18,494 nucleotides of DNA from assembly GCA_031431435.1 (NCBI GenBank), contig JANPDI010000069.1, positions 1 to 18,494 of the forward strand, in the 5' to 3' direction. Position 1 is the stretch's first letter. Each line of letters begins with the position of its first letter. Position numbers and translations under genes: made by a program. Shown piece after piece: positions 7,503 to 14,741 of this stretch. This DNA is from UKL13-2 sp031431435. GTDB lineage: Bacteria; Pseudomonadota; Gammaproteobacteria; Burkholderiales; Usitatibacteraceae. A model generated the notes under the pieces. The model saw only the letters and a program-made list of their open reading frames with translations, did no database searches and was not told the origin of the DNA.

Positions 7503-8423
7503 CTAGCGGACAACTGCCGGAACTGGGGCAACAGACTGGGCGGCGGTGGCCGCGGCCATGATGGCGATTAGCTCTTTTCGAAAGCGGTTCAAGTCACTTG
7601 TTGTTTCAAAGGTTCGGTCAAACAGCACCGAGAGTTGTTTGAGGATGCCGTTAATGACGCGCCCTTCCCATACCTTGTCAAACTGGATTTGTGTATCTAG
7701 CCAGCGTTCCAGCCAAGTTGGATCGGGGAGCCGGGATTGAACCGTATCGTTTGGAAAAAGCGACTGATTGACATGCAAGTTGGTCGGATGCAACGGCTTG
7801 CCTGCTTTACCGGCACTCGCCATCAAGAGGCCAATCTTGGAGTAGGCAAGTTTGGCGTCGTTGCCGACTCGCTCCATCGCGCGCCGCATATACCGCATGT
7901 AGGCCCCGGCATGGCGCGCCTCGTCTTTCGAAATCGTATCGTAGATCTTCTTGATCACGGGTTCGGTATGCCACTCGGCGGCGCGGCGATACCATTGGGT
8001 CAGCCTGATTTCACCGCAAAAATGCAGCATCAACGTTTCCAGTGCGGGTGCCGGATCAAACGGGAATCGTACCGCATGCAATTCCGCCTCTGTCGGCACC
8101 ATTTCCGGCCGAAAGCGTTTCAGATATTCCATTAGTACCAGCGAGTGCTTTTGTTCCTCATAAAACCAAATTGACATAAATGCCGAAAAATCACTGTCGT
8201 GCTGGTTGTCACGCAAGAACATTTCGGTCGCCGGTAATGCCGACCATTCTGTGATGGCGTTCATCTTGATTGTCATCGCCTGCTCGTCGGTGAGCTTGGC
8301 ATGATCGAAAGAATCCCACGGGATATCCTGCGCCATATTCCAGCGGGATTTCTCGAGATCTGTAAAAAGGTCCGGATAGAGCATTGGTTTCGGCTCCTGC
8401 GTGAAATTCTGCGTTGTATTCAT
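7503..8423 (-). CDS. Ferritin-like diiron protein (acyl-ACP desaturase-type fold)
   Basis: A 306-residue soluble helical protein without a signal peptide. Diiron ligand patterns are visible in order: E59 in ITEWSAL, E90-Q-K-H93 (ExxH), E138 in FCGEIRL, and E168-A-R-H171 (second ExxH). Two ExxH motifs on separate helices plus intervening Glu residues are typical of ferritin-like diiron oxidases, and the spacing resembles soluble acyl-ACP desaturases. Reaction unknown; desaturation or hydroxylation of an acyl chain is a reasonable guess. AGGA lies about 4 bases before the ATG at 8423, supporting this start. The gene neighbours the TetR-controlled lipid cluster but is on the other strand, and no copy of the TetR operator was seen in its 130-base upstream gap. 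Confidence 0.8.
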   Translation of the reverse strand: MNTTQNFTQEPKPMLYPDLFTDLEKSRWNMAQDIPWDSFDHAKLTDEQAMTIKMNAITEWSALPATEMFLRDNQHDSDFSAFMSIWFYEEQKHSLVLMEYLKRFRPEMVPTEAELHAVRFPFDPAPALETLMLHFCGEIRLTQWYRRAAEWHTEPVIKKIYDTISKDEARHAGAYMRYMRRAMERVGNDAKLAYSKIGLLMASAGKAGKPLHPTNLHVNQSLFPNDTVQSRLPDPTWLERWLDTQIQFDKVWEGRVINGILKQLSVLFDRTFETTSDLNRFRKELIAIMAAATAAQSVAPVPAVVR

Positions 8424-8553
8424 TTTGTCCTGCGGCGGCAGTAGTGTTTTGGTTTGGTGCTGGCGTTAGGCGTCTGGACCTATCGACAACAGTCAATTAA
8501 AGCTGGGCGATACGACAATTTTATGAAGCGTGCCGTCAATGTTATCCATTTGG

Positions 8554-9186
8554 TTAATTCGCTGTTGCGGCGACTTTTTCGCCCCCGAACAGGCCGCCAA
8601 ACGTCGTTTTGACCATGGCTTCGACAATTTGCGCATCATTTAGTTTTCCCGCGCGTTGCAAGAATTCCAAAGTCGGGTCACAGGATCGCGCATAAAGCGT
8701 GAAAACGACGACTTCATCGCTAATTTCGTTGCCAATTTCACCGTTCTTGCGCGCTTCAGCCGCCAACGCGTAGAAACGTTTGTTGACCTTCCACGCAAGC
8801 GCCAGATATTCCAAATTCATCAGTAACGCACGTTGTAATGCACCGCGTGTTGACGGCAGGTGCGGCACGCCGCCGCGCAATCGGTGCTGGAGTGTCCATC
8901 GCAACACCTCCTCAAGACGTTTGCCCGCAGACCATTCTGCAGGAAAGGCATCGAGTACATCGAGTGTTTGGGTCAATAGGCGCGACATGACGGCCGCGGC
9001 TAATTTTTCCTTCGATGAGAAATGTTTGTAAAGACTTCCCTTGGCAACGCCAACTTCGTCGGCGACATCGTCCATGGTCATCAGGTCGAAGCCTTTTTCT
9101 GACAAAAGTTTGTTGACAGCGTCGAGGATCGCCTCCTCTCGCGCTTCAAATTGTTGTTTCTTAAAGGGAATTTTTATTGATAACAT
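8554..9186 (-). CDS. TetR-family repressor of the divergent lipid-modification operon
   Basis: DNA-binding regulator of about 210 residues. The N-terminal helix-turn-helix is clear: AILDAVNKLLSEKGF, then MTMDDVADEVGVAKGSLYKHF and SSKEKL. The C-terminal ligand domain is variable, as in the family, and gives no ligand. ATG 9186 is chosen because AAGG lies 4 bases before it; an ATG at 9198 would add four residues (MQGS). The gene is divergent from the eight-gene operon and two palindromes lie between them, the first 11 bases above the 9198 ATG. This is the classic layout of a TetR repressor acting on itself and on its neighbour. A likely inducer is a fatty acid or membrane-active compound, by inference only. 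Confidence 0.92.
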   Translation of the reverse strand: MLSIKIPFKKQQFEAREEAILDAVNKLLSEKGFDLMTMDDVADEVGVAKGSLYKHFSSKEKLAAAVMSRLLTQTLDVLDAFPAEWSAGKRLEEVLRWTLQHRLRGGVPHLPSTRGALQRALLMNLEYLALAWKVNKRFYALAAEARKNGEIGNEISDEVVVFTLYARSCDPTLEFLQRAGKLNDAQIVEAMVKTTFGGLFGGEKVAATAN

Positions 9187-9209
9187 GGAACCTTGCATTT
9201 ACTAGGTCT

Positions 9210-9232
9210 ATCCGGTCAATTTATGACCGGAT
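9210..9232. promoter_or_regulatory. TetR operator 1: perfect 23-bp palindrome
   Basis: Arms ATCCGGTCA (9210-9218) and TGACCGGAT (9224-9232) are exact reverse complements around ATTTA. It sits immediately upstream of the tetR start, so binding there would block tetR expression (autoregulation). The half-site GGTCA recurs in operator 2. Confidence 0.8.
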
Positions 9233-9247
9233 GGTCACAAATTGACC
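9233..9247. promoter_or_regulatory. TetR operator 2: second copy abutting operator 1
   Basis: GGTCA (9233-9237) and TGACC (9243-9247) are inverted around CAAAT. The reverse complement of this site (CGGTCAATTTGTGACC) differs from the matching part of operator 1 (CGGTCAATTTATGACC) at one base, so the two are copies. Centres are 19 bases apart, near two helical turns, which would let two dimers bind on neighbouring faces. The site overlaps the proposed -35 box of the rightward operon. Confidence 0.75.
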
Positions 9248-9262
9248 GTTTCGGTGTATATT
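9234..9262 (+). promoter_or_regulatory. Candidate promoter of the eight-gene operon
   Basis: TATATT (9257-9262) matches the -10 consensus at 5 of 6, and GTCACA (9234-9239) matches the -35 consensus at 4 of 6, with a 17-base spacer. The -35 lies inside operator 2, so repressor binding would exclude RNA polymerase. The mRNA leader would then be about 170 bases. The weak -35 leaves the exact start open. Confidence 0.5.
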
Positions 9263-9279
9263 GGATTGTGCCATGACAT

Positions 9280-9293
9280 TTGGCTGCTGCCAA
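9280..9293 (+). other. Small hairpin in the operon leader
   Basis: TTGGC (9280-9284) pairs with GCCAA (9289-9293) around TGCT. A five-pair stem near the expected mRNA 5' end may protect the transcript. No T run follows, so it is not a terminator. Confidence 0.3.
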
Positions 9294-9390
9294 GTCCATC
9301 CAAAACCAGCTGTTCGGCGGCGGCGTGGTAGCGTCGTGGTTGAGTCGGATCACCGCCGTTGCAGCGCTAGCGAAGTCAGGAGACAAAGTC

Positions 9391-9444
9391 GTGATTGGTA
9401 TTGTGTGGTGTCGAAAGACGTTCGCGTCAGGTCAGACCCGATGA
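9391..9444 (+). CDS. Candidate 17-residue leader peptide coupled to the operon
   Basis: GTG at 9391 follows AGGAG (9378-9382) with an 8-base gap, the best ribosome-binding site in this leader. The reading frame encodes MIGIVWCRKTFASGQTR and its TGA overlaps the ATG of the FAD gene as ATGA, the same coupling used between later genes of the operon. The frame is open back to a TTG at 9280, which would give 54 residues with some hydrophobic stretches. It may be a regulatory leader, a small protein or chance. No similarity is known to me. Confidence 0.3.
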   Translation: MIGIVWCRKTFASGQTR

Positions 9445-10790
9445 AGATCGCCGTCATTGGCTCCGGTATCGCCGGCCTCTCCTGTGCGTGGCTGCTGTCA
9501 AAACACGCCGACAACGCCCATCAAGTGACGTTATTTGAAAAAGAGGGCCGGCTTGGCGGCCACACCAACACAATCGACGTAACCTTTGAGGGGATTACCT
9601 ACCCGGTTGATACTGGCTTTTTGGTTTTTAATGAGTGGACTTACCCCAATCTCATCCCGATGTTTGCGCACTTGGCGGTGGAAACGGCGCAGTCCGACAT
9701 GTCATTTGGCATCAAGTTGACCGACCCAGACGGCAGGAGTCGTATGGAATGGTGCGGCTCAGACAGCCTCGCATCGGTGTTTGCCCAGCCGAGCAATATC
9801 TTCAAGCCGCGATTTCTGGGGATGTTGCGTGAAATGCTGCGCTTTAACAAAGAGGCCAGCGCGTTTGCCGGCAATTTTTCTGCATTGACCGGAACATTGG
9901 GCGAGTACCTCGATCAACACCGCTACAGCCAGCCATTTCGCGACTGGTATTTGTTGCCAATGGCGGCGTGTATATGGTCAACGCCAACCAAACGTATAGA
10001 GGATTTTCCGCTCGCCACATTTATTTCGTTTTGCGTCAATCACGGCTTGATTTCGGTAAACAATCGTCCTCGCTGGCACACGGTGAAAGGTGGCGCGCGA
10101 CTCTATGTGCAAAAGATCGCCGCCCAGTTGAATGATGTGCGCTTAAACGCTGGAATCTTGGGTGTTAAACGAAACAACGGCAAGGTGGAAATTCTGACCG
10201 GCCGCGGAACCGAGATATTTGACCATGTTGTACTTGCTTGTCATACCGATCAGTCTCTGGGCCTGCTGGTCGACGCTGATCAAGCGGAAAAAACCATTCT
10301 CGGCGGCATTGCATATCAATTAAATACCGCTGTATTGCACACCGACAGCAGCGTGTTGCCGCGACGCAAGCGCGCCTGGGCTGCCTGGAACTACCATGCG
10401 GGTTATCGTACAAAATCCAATCAAAACGAAACACCCGTTTCACTGACCTACCTTCTTAACAAGCTGCAGCCGATCCCGTTCCGATCGGCGGTAATGGTGA
10501 CCATGAATCCAGGACAGCCTATCGACCCGGCCAAGGTCATCCAAACGATCCAGTACGATCACCCGTTATTCTTGACCGCGTCGATGCCAGCAAAAACAGC
10601 ATTGCGTGCGCAGCAGGGCAAACGCAACAGCTGGTTTGCCGGCGCATGGACACGGTACGGCTTTCACGAGGACGGCCTCATGTCCGGCATTGCCGTCGCA
10701 CGCGCGCTCGGTGCGACAACACCCTGGGAAACCAACACACCGGCGGCAAATGATTTGACCGCCATATATCCCGGCATCGACACACCATGA
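9441..10790 (+). CDS. FAD-dependent amine-oxidase-like oxidoreductase
   Basis: Flavoprotein of 449 residues, first of the operon. It opens with a dinucleotide-binding motif (VIGSGIAGLSCA, residues 5-16), followed by FEKEGRLGGH for FAD ribose binding, and ends with the FAD-contact segment GAWTRYGFHEDGLMSG. This is the NAD/FAD-binding protein that recurs beside DUF1365 and CFA-like genes in proteobacteria. In those systems it is thought to dehydrogenate or reduce an acyl chain modified by the methyltransferase. AGGT lies 8 bases before the ATG at 9441. The frame extends to 9261 but that 60-codon part is Arg/Ser/Val-rich, unlike the family, and overlaps the promoter. The stop overlaps the next start (ATGA). 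Confidence 0.87.
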   Translation: MKIAVIGSGIAGLSCAWLLSKHADNAHQVTLFEKEGRLGGHTNTIDVTFEGITYPVDTGFLVFNEWTYPNLIPMFAHLAVETAQSDMSFGIKLTDPDGRSRMEWCGSDSLASVFAQPSNIFKPRFLGMLREMLRFNKEASAFAGNFSALTGTLGEYLDQHRYSQPFRDWYLLPMAACIWSTPTKRIEDFPLATFISFCVNHGLISVNNRPRWHTVKGGARLYVQKIAAQLNDVRLNAGILGVKRNNGKVEILTGRGTEIFDHVVLACHTDQSLGLLVDADQAEKTILGGIAYQLNTAVLHTDSSVLPRRKRAWAAWNYHAGYRTKSNQNETPVSLTYLLNKLQPIPFRSAVMVTMNPGQPIDPAKVIQTIQYDHPLFLTASMPAKTALRAQQGKRNSWFAGAWTRYGFHEDGLMSGIAVARALGATTPWETNTPAANDLTAIYPGIDTP

Positions 10791-11596
10791 GCGCCCACGT
10801 CAGTCCATCATTATGTCTTGGTCGCGTGATGCATAAACGGCTGCGACCGGCGGTGCACCAGTTTTCTTACGGTGTTTTCTTCCTGCGTTTGCCGTTGTCA
10901 ACCCTTTCGGCACTTGGCAATCGATGGTTCTCAATCAATCGCTTTAACATTCTTTCGCTTTATGCCAAAGACCATGGGCCGCGCGACGGCAGTGATCTGG
11001 CAACCTGGGCGCGCGCACTTTTGCAGCACGAAGGCGTCAACAATGCTGATGGCGAAATCGTTCTGCAAACATTCCCGCGTCTGCTGGGATATGCCTTTAA
11101 CCCGATCACGATCTGGTACTGCCACGACAAGGCAGGCGCATTGCGCGCGGCCATTTGCGAAGTGTCAAACACATTCGGCGAATCCCACAACTATATCGTT
11201 TCCCATCAAGACGGCCGTGCAATAACAAGTCAAGACTGGCTGATCGCGCGAAAGGTCTTTCATGTTTCGCCATTTTGTGAAGTACGCGGCTTCTACCGGT
11301 TCAAATTCGAACAAACCGGCGACCGCGCGTTTGCACAAATCGATTTCTTTGACGGCGCAGGCGACAACGACCGATTGATTGTGACGACGCTACACGGCAA
11401 ACCGCAGGCATTGACGACCGCCGGTTCCCTGCAGGCATTTCTTGCCTATCCGCTGATGACCTTTGCCGTGGTTGCCCGCATCCACTGGCAAGCGCTGAAA
11501 CTCTGGCGAAAAGATGTCCCCTTTTTCGCCAAACCCGCACCGCCGTTGCTTAAGACAACCAAATCAACATCACCCACACTGCTGACCCGACCATGA
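10787..11596 (+). CDS. DUF1365 family protein
   Basis: Conserved protein of 269 residues with no proven activity. It carries the recognisable family segments LGRVMHKRLRP near the N-terminus, RLLGYAFNPITIWYC in the centre, EVSNTFGESHNY, and KVFHVSPF. It is nearly always found between the FAD oxidoreductase and the CFA-like methyltransferase, so it probably acts on the same acyl substrate, perhaps as a scaffold or additional enzyme. A hydrophobic stretch near residues 215-232 may lie at the membrane. ATGA overlaps at both ends point to strict co-translation with its neighbours. Confidence 0.9.
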   Translation: MSAHVSPSLCLGRVMHKRLRPAVHQFSYGVFFLRLPLSTLSALGNRWFSINRFNILSLYAKDHGPRDGSDLATWARALLQHEGVNNADGEIVLQTFPRLLGYAFNPITIWYCHDKAGALRAAICEVSNTFGESHNYIVSHQDGRAITSQDWLIARKVFHVSPFCEVRGFYRFKFEQTGDRAFAQIDFFDGAGDNDRLIVTTLHGKPQALTTAGSLQAFLAYPLMTFAVVARIHWQALKLWRKDVPFFAKPAPPLLKTTKSTSPTLLTRP

Positions 11597-12822
11597 CCAC
11601 ACACGAATTCACATCACAAACAGGCTTGCCAAATAGCGATTCACTTCCCGCCGCCGCCAGGCTGCTTTACAGCGTGCTGCGCAATATTGATGCAGGCACA
11701 TTGACCTTTACGTCGCCCGAGGGTCACACCACCAACTTCAAGGGCCGCCACGATGGCCCGCACGCCGATCTGCGTTTCAGCGATTGGGGCGTTGCCAGCG
11801 AGGTGCTTAAGACAGCCGAAATCGGTCTGGCTGAGTGCTACAGAGATGGCCGAGTGTTCACCTCGAATCTCACCTGCTTTCTGGAACTATGCGCACTCAA
11901 CGATCAAGCGCTGGCAAAAGTGTTTTATGGCAAGCCACTGGTTGCGCTATTTTTTCGACTTAAACATTTTTTCCGCACCAATACCCGGCGCGGGTCAAAG
12001 AAAAATATTTCTGCGCACTATGACCTGTCAAACGAGTTTTACAAACTCTGGCTTGACGAAACGATGACCTACTCATCGGCCGTCTTTGATGGAAATCTTT
12101 CGCTACCGCTGGAATTTGCACAAACCGCCAAATACGAGCGAATTTTGCAGGTGCTAAACCCACCGCCCGGCGCAACCATTTTGGAAATTGGCTGCGGTTG
12201 GGGCGGTTTTGCCGAACATGCGGTCAAGACCCGCAGTGTCAAGGTGCACGGAATCACGTTGTCAAATCAACAGCTTGACTTCGCCCGACAGAGAATTGCA
12301 AACGCGGGGCTGGCCAGCAACGCAACTTTTGAATTCATTGACTACCGTGACGTCACCGGCCAATATGACTACATTGTTTCAATCGAAATGTTTGAGGCGG
12401 TCGGAGAGCGTTATTGGCCAACCTATTTCAAATCGGTGAAAAAAGGGCTAAAGCCGGGCGGCCGCGCAGTAATACAAGCGATCACAATTGACGAGAATGC
12501 ATTCGGCCGCTACCGCGCGACCAGTGATTTCATCCGTGAATTTATTTTTCCTGGCGGTATGCTTGCGCCGATCAACCGCTTTATCAAAGACGCGACCGAT
12601 GCGGGCTTGGTGACCGGCACGCCATATTGCTTCGGCCTAGACTATGCCGAGACCCTGCGTCGCTGGCACCATCGGCTAAATACCGTCGTGGAGGCAGTTA
12701 AGCCGTTGGGATTTGACGATGATTTTCTGCATATCTGGCGCTTTTATCTCAGCTATTGCGAGGCCGGCTTCCGTGCCAAACGCACCGACGTCATGCAAAT
12801 TGAACTGACAAACCTGACTTGA
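11593..12822 (+). CDS. Cyclopropane-fatty-acid-synthase-like SAM methyltransferase, altered active site
   Basis: Transfers a methyl group from S-adenosylmethionine, most likely to the double bond of an unsaturated phospholipid acyl chain. The 409-residue protein has the Cfa N-terminal lipid domain, then NISAHYDLSNEFYKLWLD (138-154), the SAM loop LEIGCGWGGFAEH (197-209), and MFEAVG (266-271). Compared with E. coli Cfa from memory, the bicarbonate ligands C139 and H266 align with S162 and Q295, while E239 and Y317 are kept (E268, Y351); the FEHVG histidine is alanine. Bicarbonate acts as base in cyclopropane formation, so loss of two ligands argues for a different outcome, such as a methylated or methylene chain. 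Its start overlaps the DUF1365 stop. Confidence 0.92.
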   Translation: MTTHEFTSQTGLPNSDSLPAAARLLYSVLRNIDAGTLTFTSPEGHTTNFKGRHDGPHADLRFSDWGVASEVLKTAEIGLAECYRDGRVFTSNLTCFLELCALNDQALAKVFYGKPLVALFFRLKHFFRTNTRRGSKKNISAHYDLSNEFYKLWLDETMTYSSAVFDGNLSLPLEFAQTAKYERILQVLNPPPGATILEIGCGWGGFAEHAVKTRSVKVHGITLSNQQLDFARQRIANAGLASNATFEFIDYRDVTGQYDYIVSIEMFEAVGERYWPTYFKSVKKGLKPGGRAVIQAITIDENAFGRYRATSDFIREFIFPGGMLAPINRFIKDATDAGLVTGTPYCFGLDYAETLRRWHHRLNTVVEAVKPLGFDDDFLHIWRFYLSYCEAGFRAKRTDVMQIELTNLT

Positions 12823-12850
12823 GAAAAAGATTGTTGGCAAGGAAATGAAC

Positions 12851-13387
12851 ATGAGAAAAAGATTCTTCTGCGCCGTCCTTATGGCCGCACTGATAGCCGC
12901 CACGACGGCGACATTTGCATTGCCCGCCAACATCATTGGTGACGTAGCCGAGACAAAAGCGCTCACGCGGCGCGGCGAAGCGGTGATGCGTTTTTTTGGC
13001 TTGAAGGTCTACGATATCCGCCTTTGGACAGCCGCGAAACCCCATGATCATGGCGATGTTTTTGCGCTCGAGCTTGTGTATGACCTGGGCTTGAAGGGCC
13101 GTGAAATCGCCAAGCGCAGCATCGATGAAATGCGAAAGCAGGGATATCAAGATGAGTCCAAGCTGAACGAATGGAACCAGGCGATGACGCGGGTTTTTCC
13201 GGATATCAGACAGGGCGATATGCTGGTTGGTGTCTCGCTTCCCGGCAAGGGTGCACGATTTTATTCGCAGGAAAAATTTATTGCGGAGATCCCGGACCCG
13301 GCATTCGCCAAGGCGTTTTTCGACATTTGGTTGTCACCCAAAACCAGTGAGCCGGCACTTCGGGCTCGCTTGATAGGTGGCAAGTGA
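12851..13387 (+). CDS. Chalcone-isomerase-like periplasmic protein
   Basis: A 178-residue protein with a signal peptide: MRKRFF, a hydrophobic core to about residue 20, and a likely signal peptidase I cut after TATFA (23). The body has the pattern of the bacterial chalcone isomerase-like family (Chalcone_3): MRFFGLKVYDIRLWTA, ELVYDLGLKGREIAKRS and FPDIRQGDMLVG. Despite the name, bacterial members are not shown to act on flavonoids; fatty-acid binding is known for related plant FAP proteins. AAGGA (12839-12843) is 7 bases before the ATG at 12851 but touches the alternative ATG at 12845, so 12851 is chosen. It lies 28 bases after the methyltransferase gene, the largest gap in the operon. Confidence 0.85.
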   Translation: MRKRFFCAVLMAALIAATTATFALPANIIGDVAETKALTRRGEAVMRFFGLKVYDIRLWTAAKPHDHGDVFALELVYDLGLKGREIAKRSIDEMRKQGYQDESKLNEWNQAMTRVFPDIRQGDMLVGVSLPGKGARFYSQEKFIAEIPDPAFAKAFFDIWLSPKTSEPALRARLIGGK

Positions 13388-14724
13388 ATACAGATGGCCG
13401 GCCATCAACATGGCGGCTGATCGCCTACTCCCTGGCTGCGATCCCGCTGGCCATGGCGGCGTTACCGATTTACGTTAACGTCCCAAAGTTTTATTCGGAC
13501 GTGATTGGTGTGAGCCTTGCTGCCATTGGTGGGCTGCTGCTCGCGGCAAGAATATTTGATGCGGTGCAAGACCCGCTGCTCGGCTACTGGAGTGATCGGA
13601 CCCGTCACACAAAATGGGGGCGTTTTGTTTGGGTGGTTGCGGGCGCGCCGTTGCTTGCGGTGTCAATGCTCGGCCTGTTTAATCCCCCCGCTTTGTCCAC
13701 CAATCTGATGATGTGGTGGCTGGTCGCGATGCTGTTGGTGGTCTACACGGCCTTCTCAATGCTGCAGATCAGTTATCAGGCGTATGGTGCGGAAATCTCT
13801 GACGACCCGGTCGAACGAACACGGGTTGTGTCGTTTCGCGAGGGCTTCGGGTTGATCGGTGTGTTTCTCGCGGCGGCGCTACCACAAGTGTTGTCCAGCC
13901 AGTACGGTCCGCGCGAAGGTTATGCGATTTTCGCCATGACTTTTATTCCGTTTGTGTTGGTCATGGTGGCGTTGACGGTGTGGTTGTCGCCGCCACCACA
14001 GGTACGTATTGCAACGGTTGGTAAGGGCGCATTCTCAAACATGTTGTTGCCGCTGAAGAACATACGCTTCAAGAGTTTGTTGCTGGTGTTCGTGTTTAAC
14101 GGTATCGCGGCATCGATCCCCGCAACCCTGGTGCTTTTTTTCATCGAGGATGTGATCAAGGCACCAGCCCAGGCGGCCGCCTTTCTCATTGCTTACTTCG
14201 CCGCCGGCGCGGCTGGCATGCCGCTGTGGGTTTGGTTGTCGGCGCGTATTGGCAAAGGCCTTGCGTGGCTGGCCGGCATGTTGGTGTCAATTGTTGCGTT
14301 TGTCTGGGCCTTTATGCTCGGTGCCGGTGACGTGGTGGCGTTCGGCATCATCTGTGTGTTGTCCGGGCTGGGTCTGGGCGCAGACCTCGCGTTGCCGCCA
14401 TCTATTTTGGCTGATGTGATCGATGATGATGAACGCGCCGGACACGGCAGAAACGAAGGTGCCTATTTCGGCCTATGGAACTTGGTGACCAAGATGAATC
14501 TGGCACTGGCGGCGGGCATTGCCTTGCCTGTTCTGGCGATGCTCGGATATGTGCCGCAGGGAAAAAACGCCGGCTCATCTCTGACCTACCTGGCCGCAAT
14601 TTACGCGTTGCTGCCGTGTGTGCTGAAAGCCATTGCGGCGGCGGCATTGTTGTACTCACCTTTTGTTCGAAGTGCCGCCAAGACAGGTGGCGCTATTCCT
14701 CTTGCGCAGCAGGCTAATCCATGA
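13384..14724 (+). CDS. MFS carrier of the GPH (glycoside-pentoside-hexuronide) type
   Basis: Inner-membrane secondary transporter of 446 residues with about 12 hydrophobic segments. The N-terminal half has the GPH signature ARIFDAVQDPLLGYWSDRT with KWGRFVW after it, and a central loop between halves around PPPQVR. GPH carriers usually import sugars with sodium or protons, but members inside lipid-modification clusters have no known sugar; flipping or export of a lipid or lyso-lipid is conceivable. It begins with GTG overlapping the previous stop as GTGA, with AGGTGG just before it, and ends in an ATGA overlap with the lipoprotein frame. Confidence 0.9.
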   Translation: MNTDGRPSTWRLIAYSLAAIPLAMAALPIYVNVPKFYSDVIGVSLAAIGGLLLAARIFDAVQDPLLGYWSDRTRHTKWGRFVWVVAGAPLLAVSMLGLFNPPALSTNLMMWWLVAMLLVVYTAFSMLQISYQAYGAEISDDPVERTRVVSFREGFGLIGVFLAAALPQVLSSQYGPREGYAIFAMTFIPFVLVMVALTVWLSPPPQVRIATVGKGAFSNMLLPLKNIRFKSLLLVFVFNGIAASIPATLVLFFIEDVIKAPAQAAAFLIAYFAAGAAGMPLWVWLSARIGKGLAWLAGMLVSIVAFVWAFMLGAGDVVAFGIICVLSGLGLGADLALPPSILADVIDDDERAGHGRNEGAYFGLWNLVTKMNLALAAGIALPVLAMLGYVPQGKNAGSSLTYLAAIYALLPCVLKAIAAAALLYSPFVRSAAKTGGAIPLAQQANP

Positions 14725-14741
14725 ATTACAAGGATGTGATG

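Noticed and set aside
8424..8553. Additional TetR operator before the ferritin-like gene
   Set aside because: GTCAATTA-type sequence is present near 8492 but lacks the inverted partner half-site.
9261..9440. N-terminal extension of the FAD oxidoreductase to 9261
   Set aside because: It begins inside the proposed -10 box, is Arg/Ser-rich and unlike the family, whose proteins start just before the GxGxxG motif; ATG 9441 has an AGGT site.
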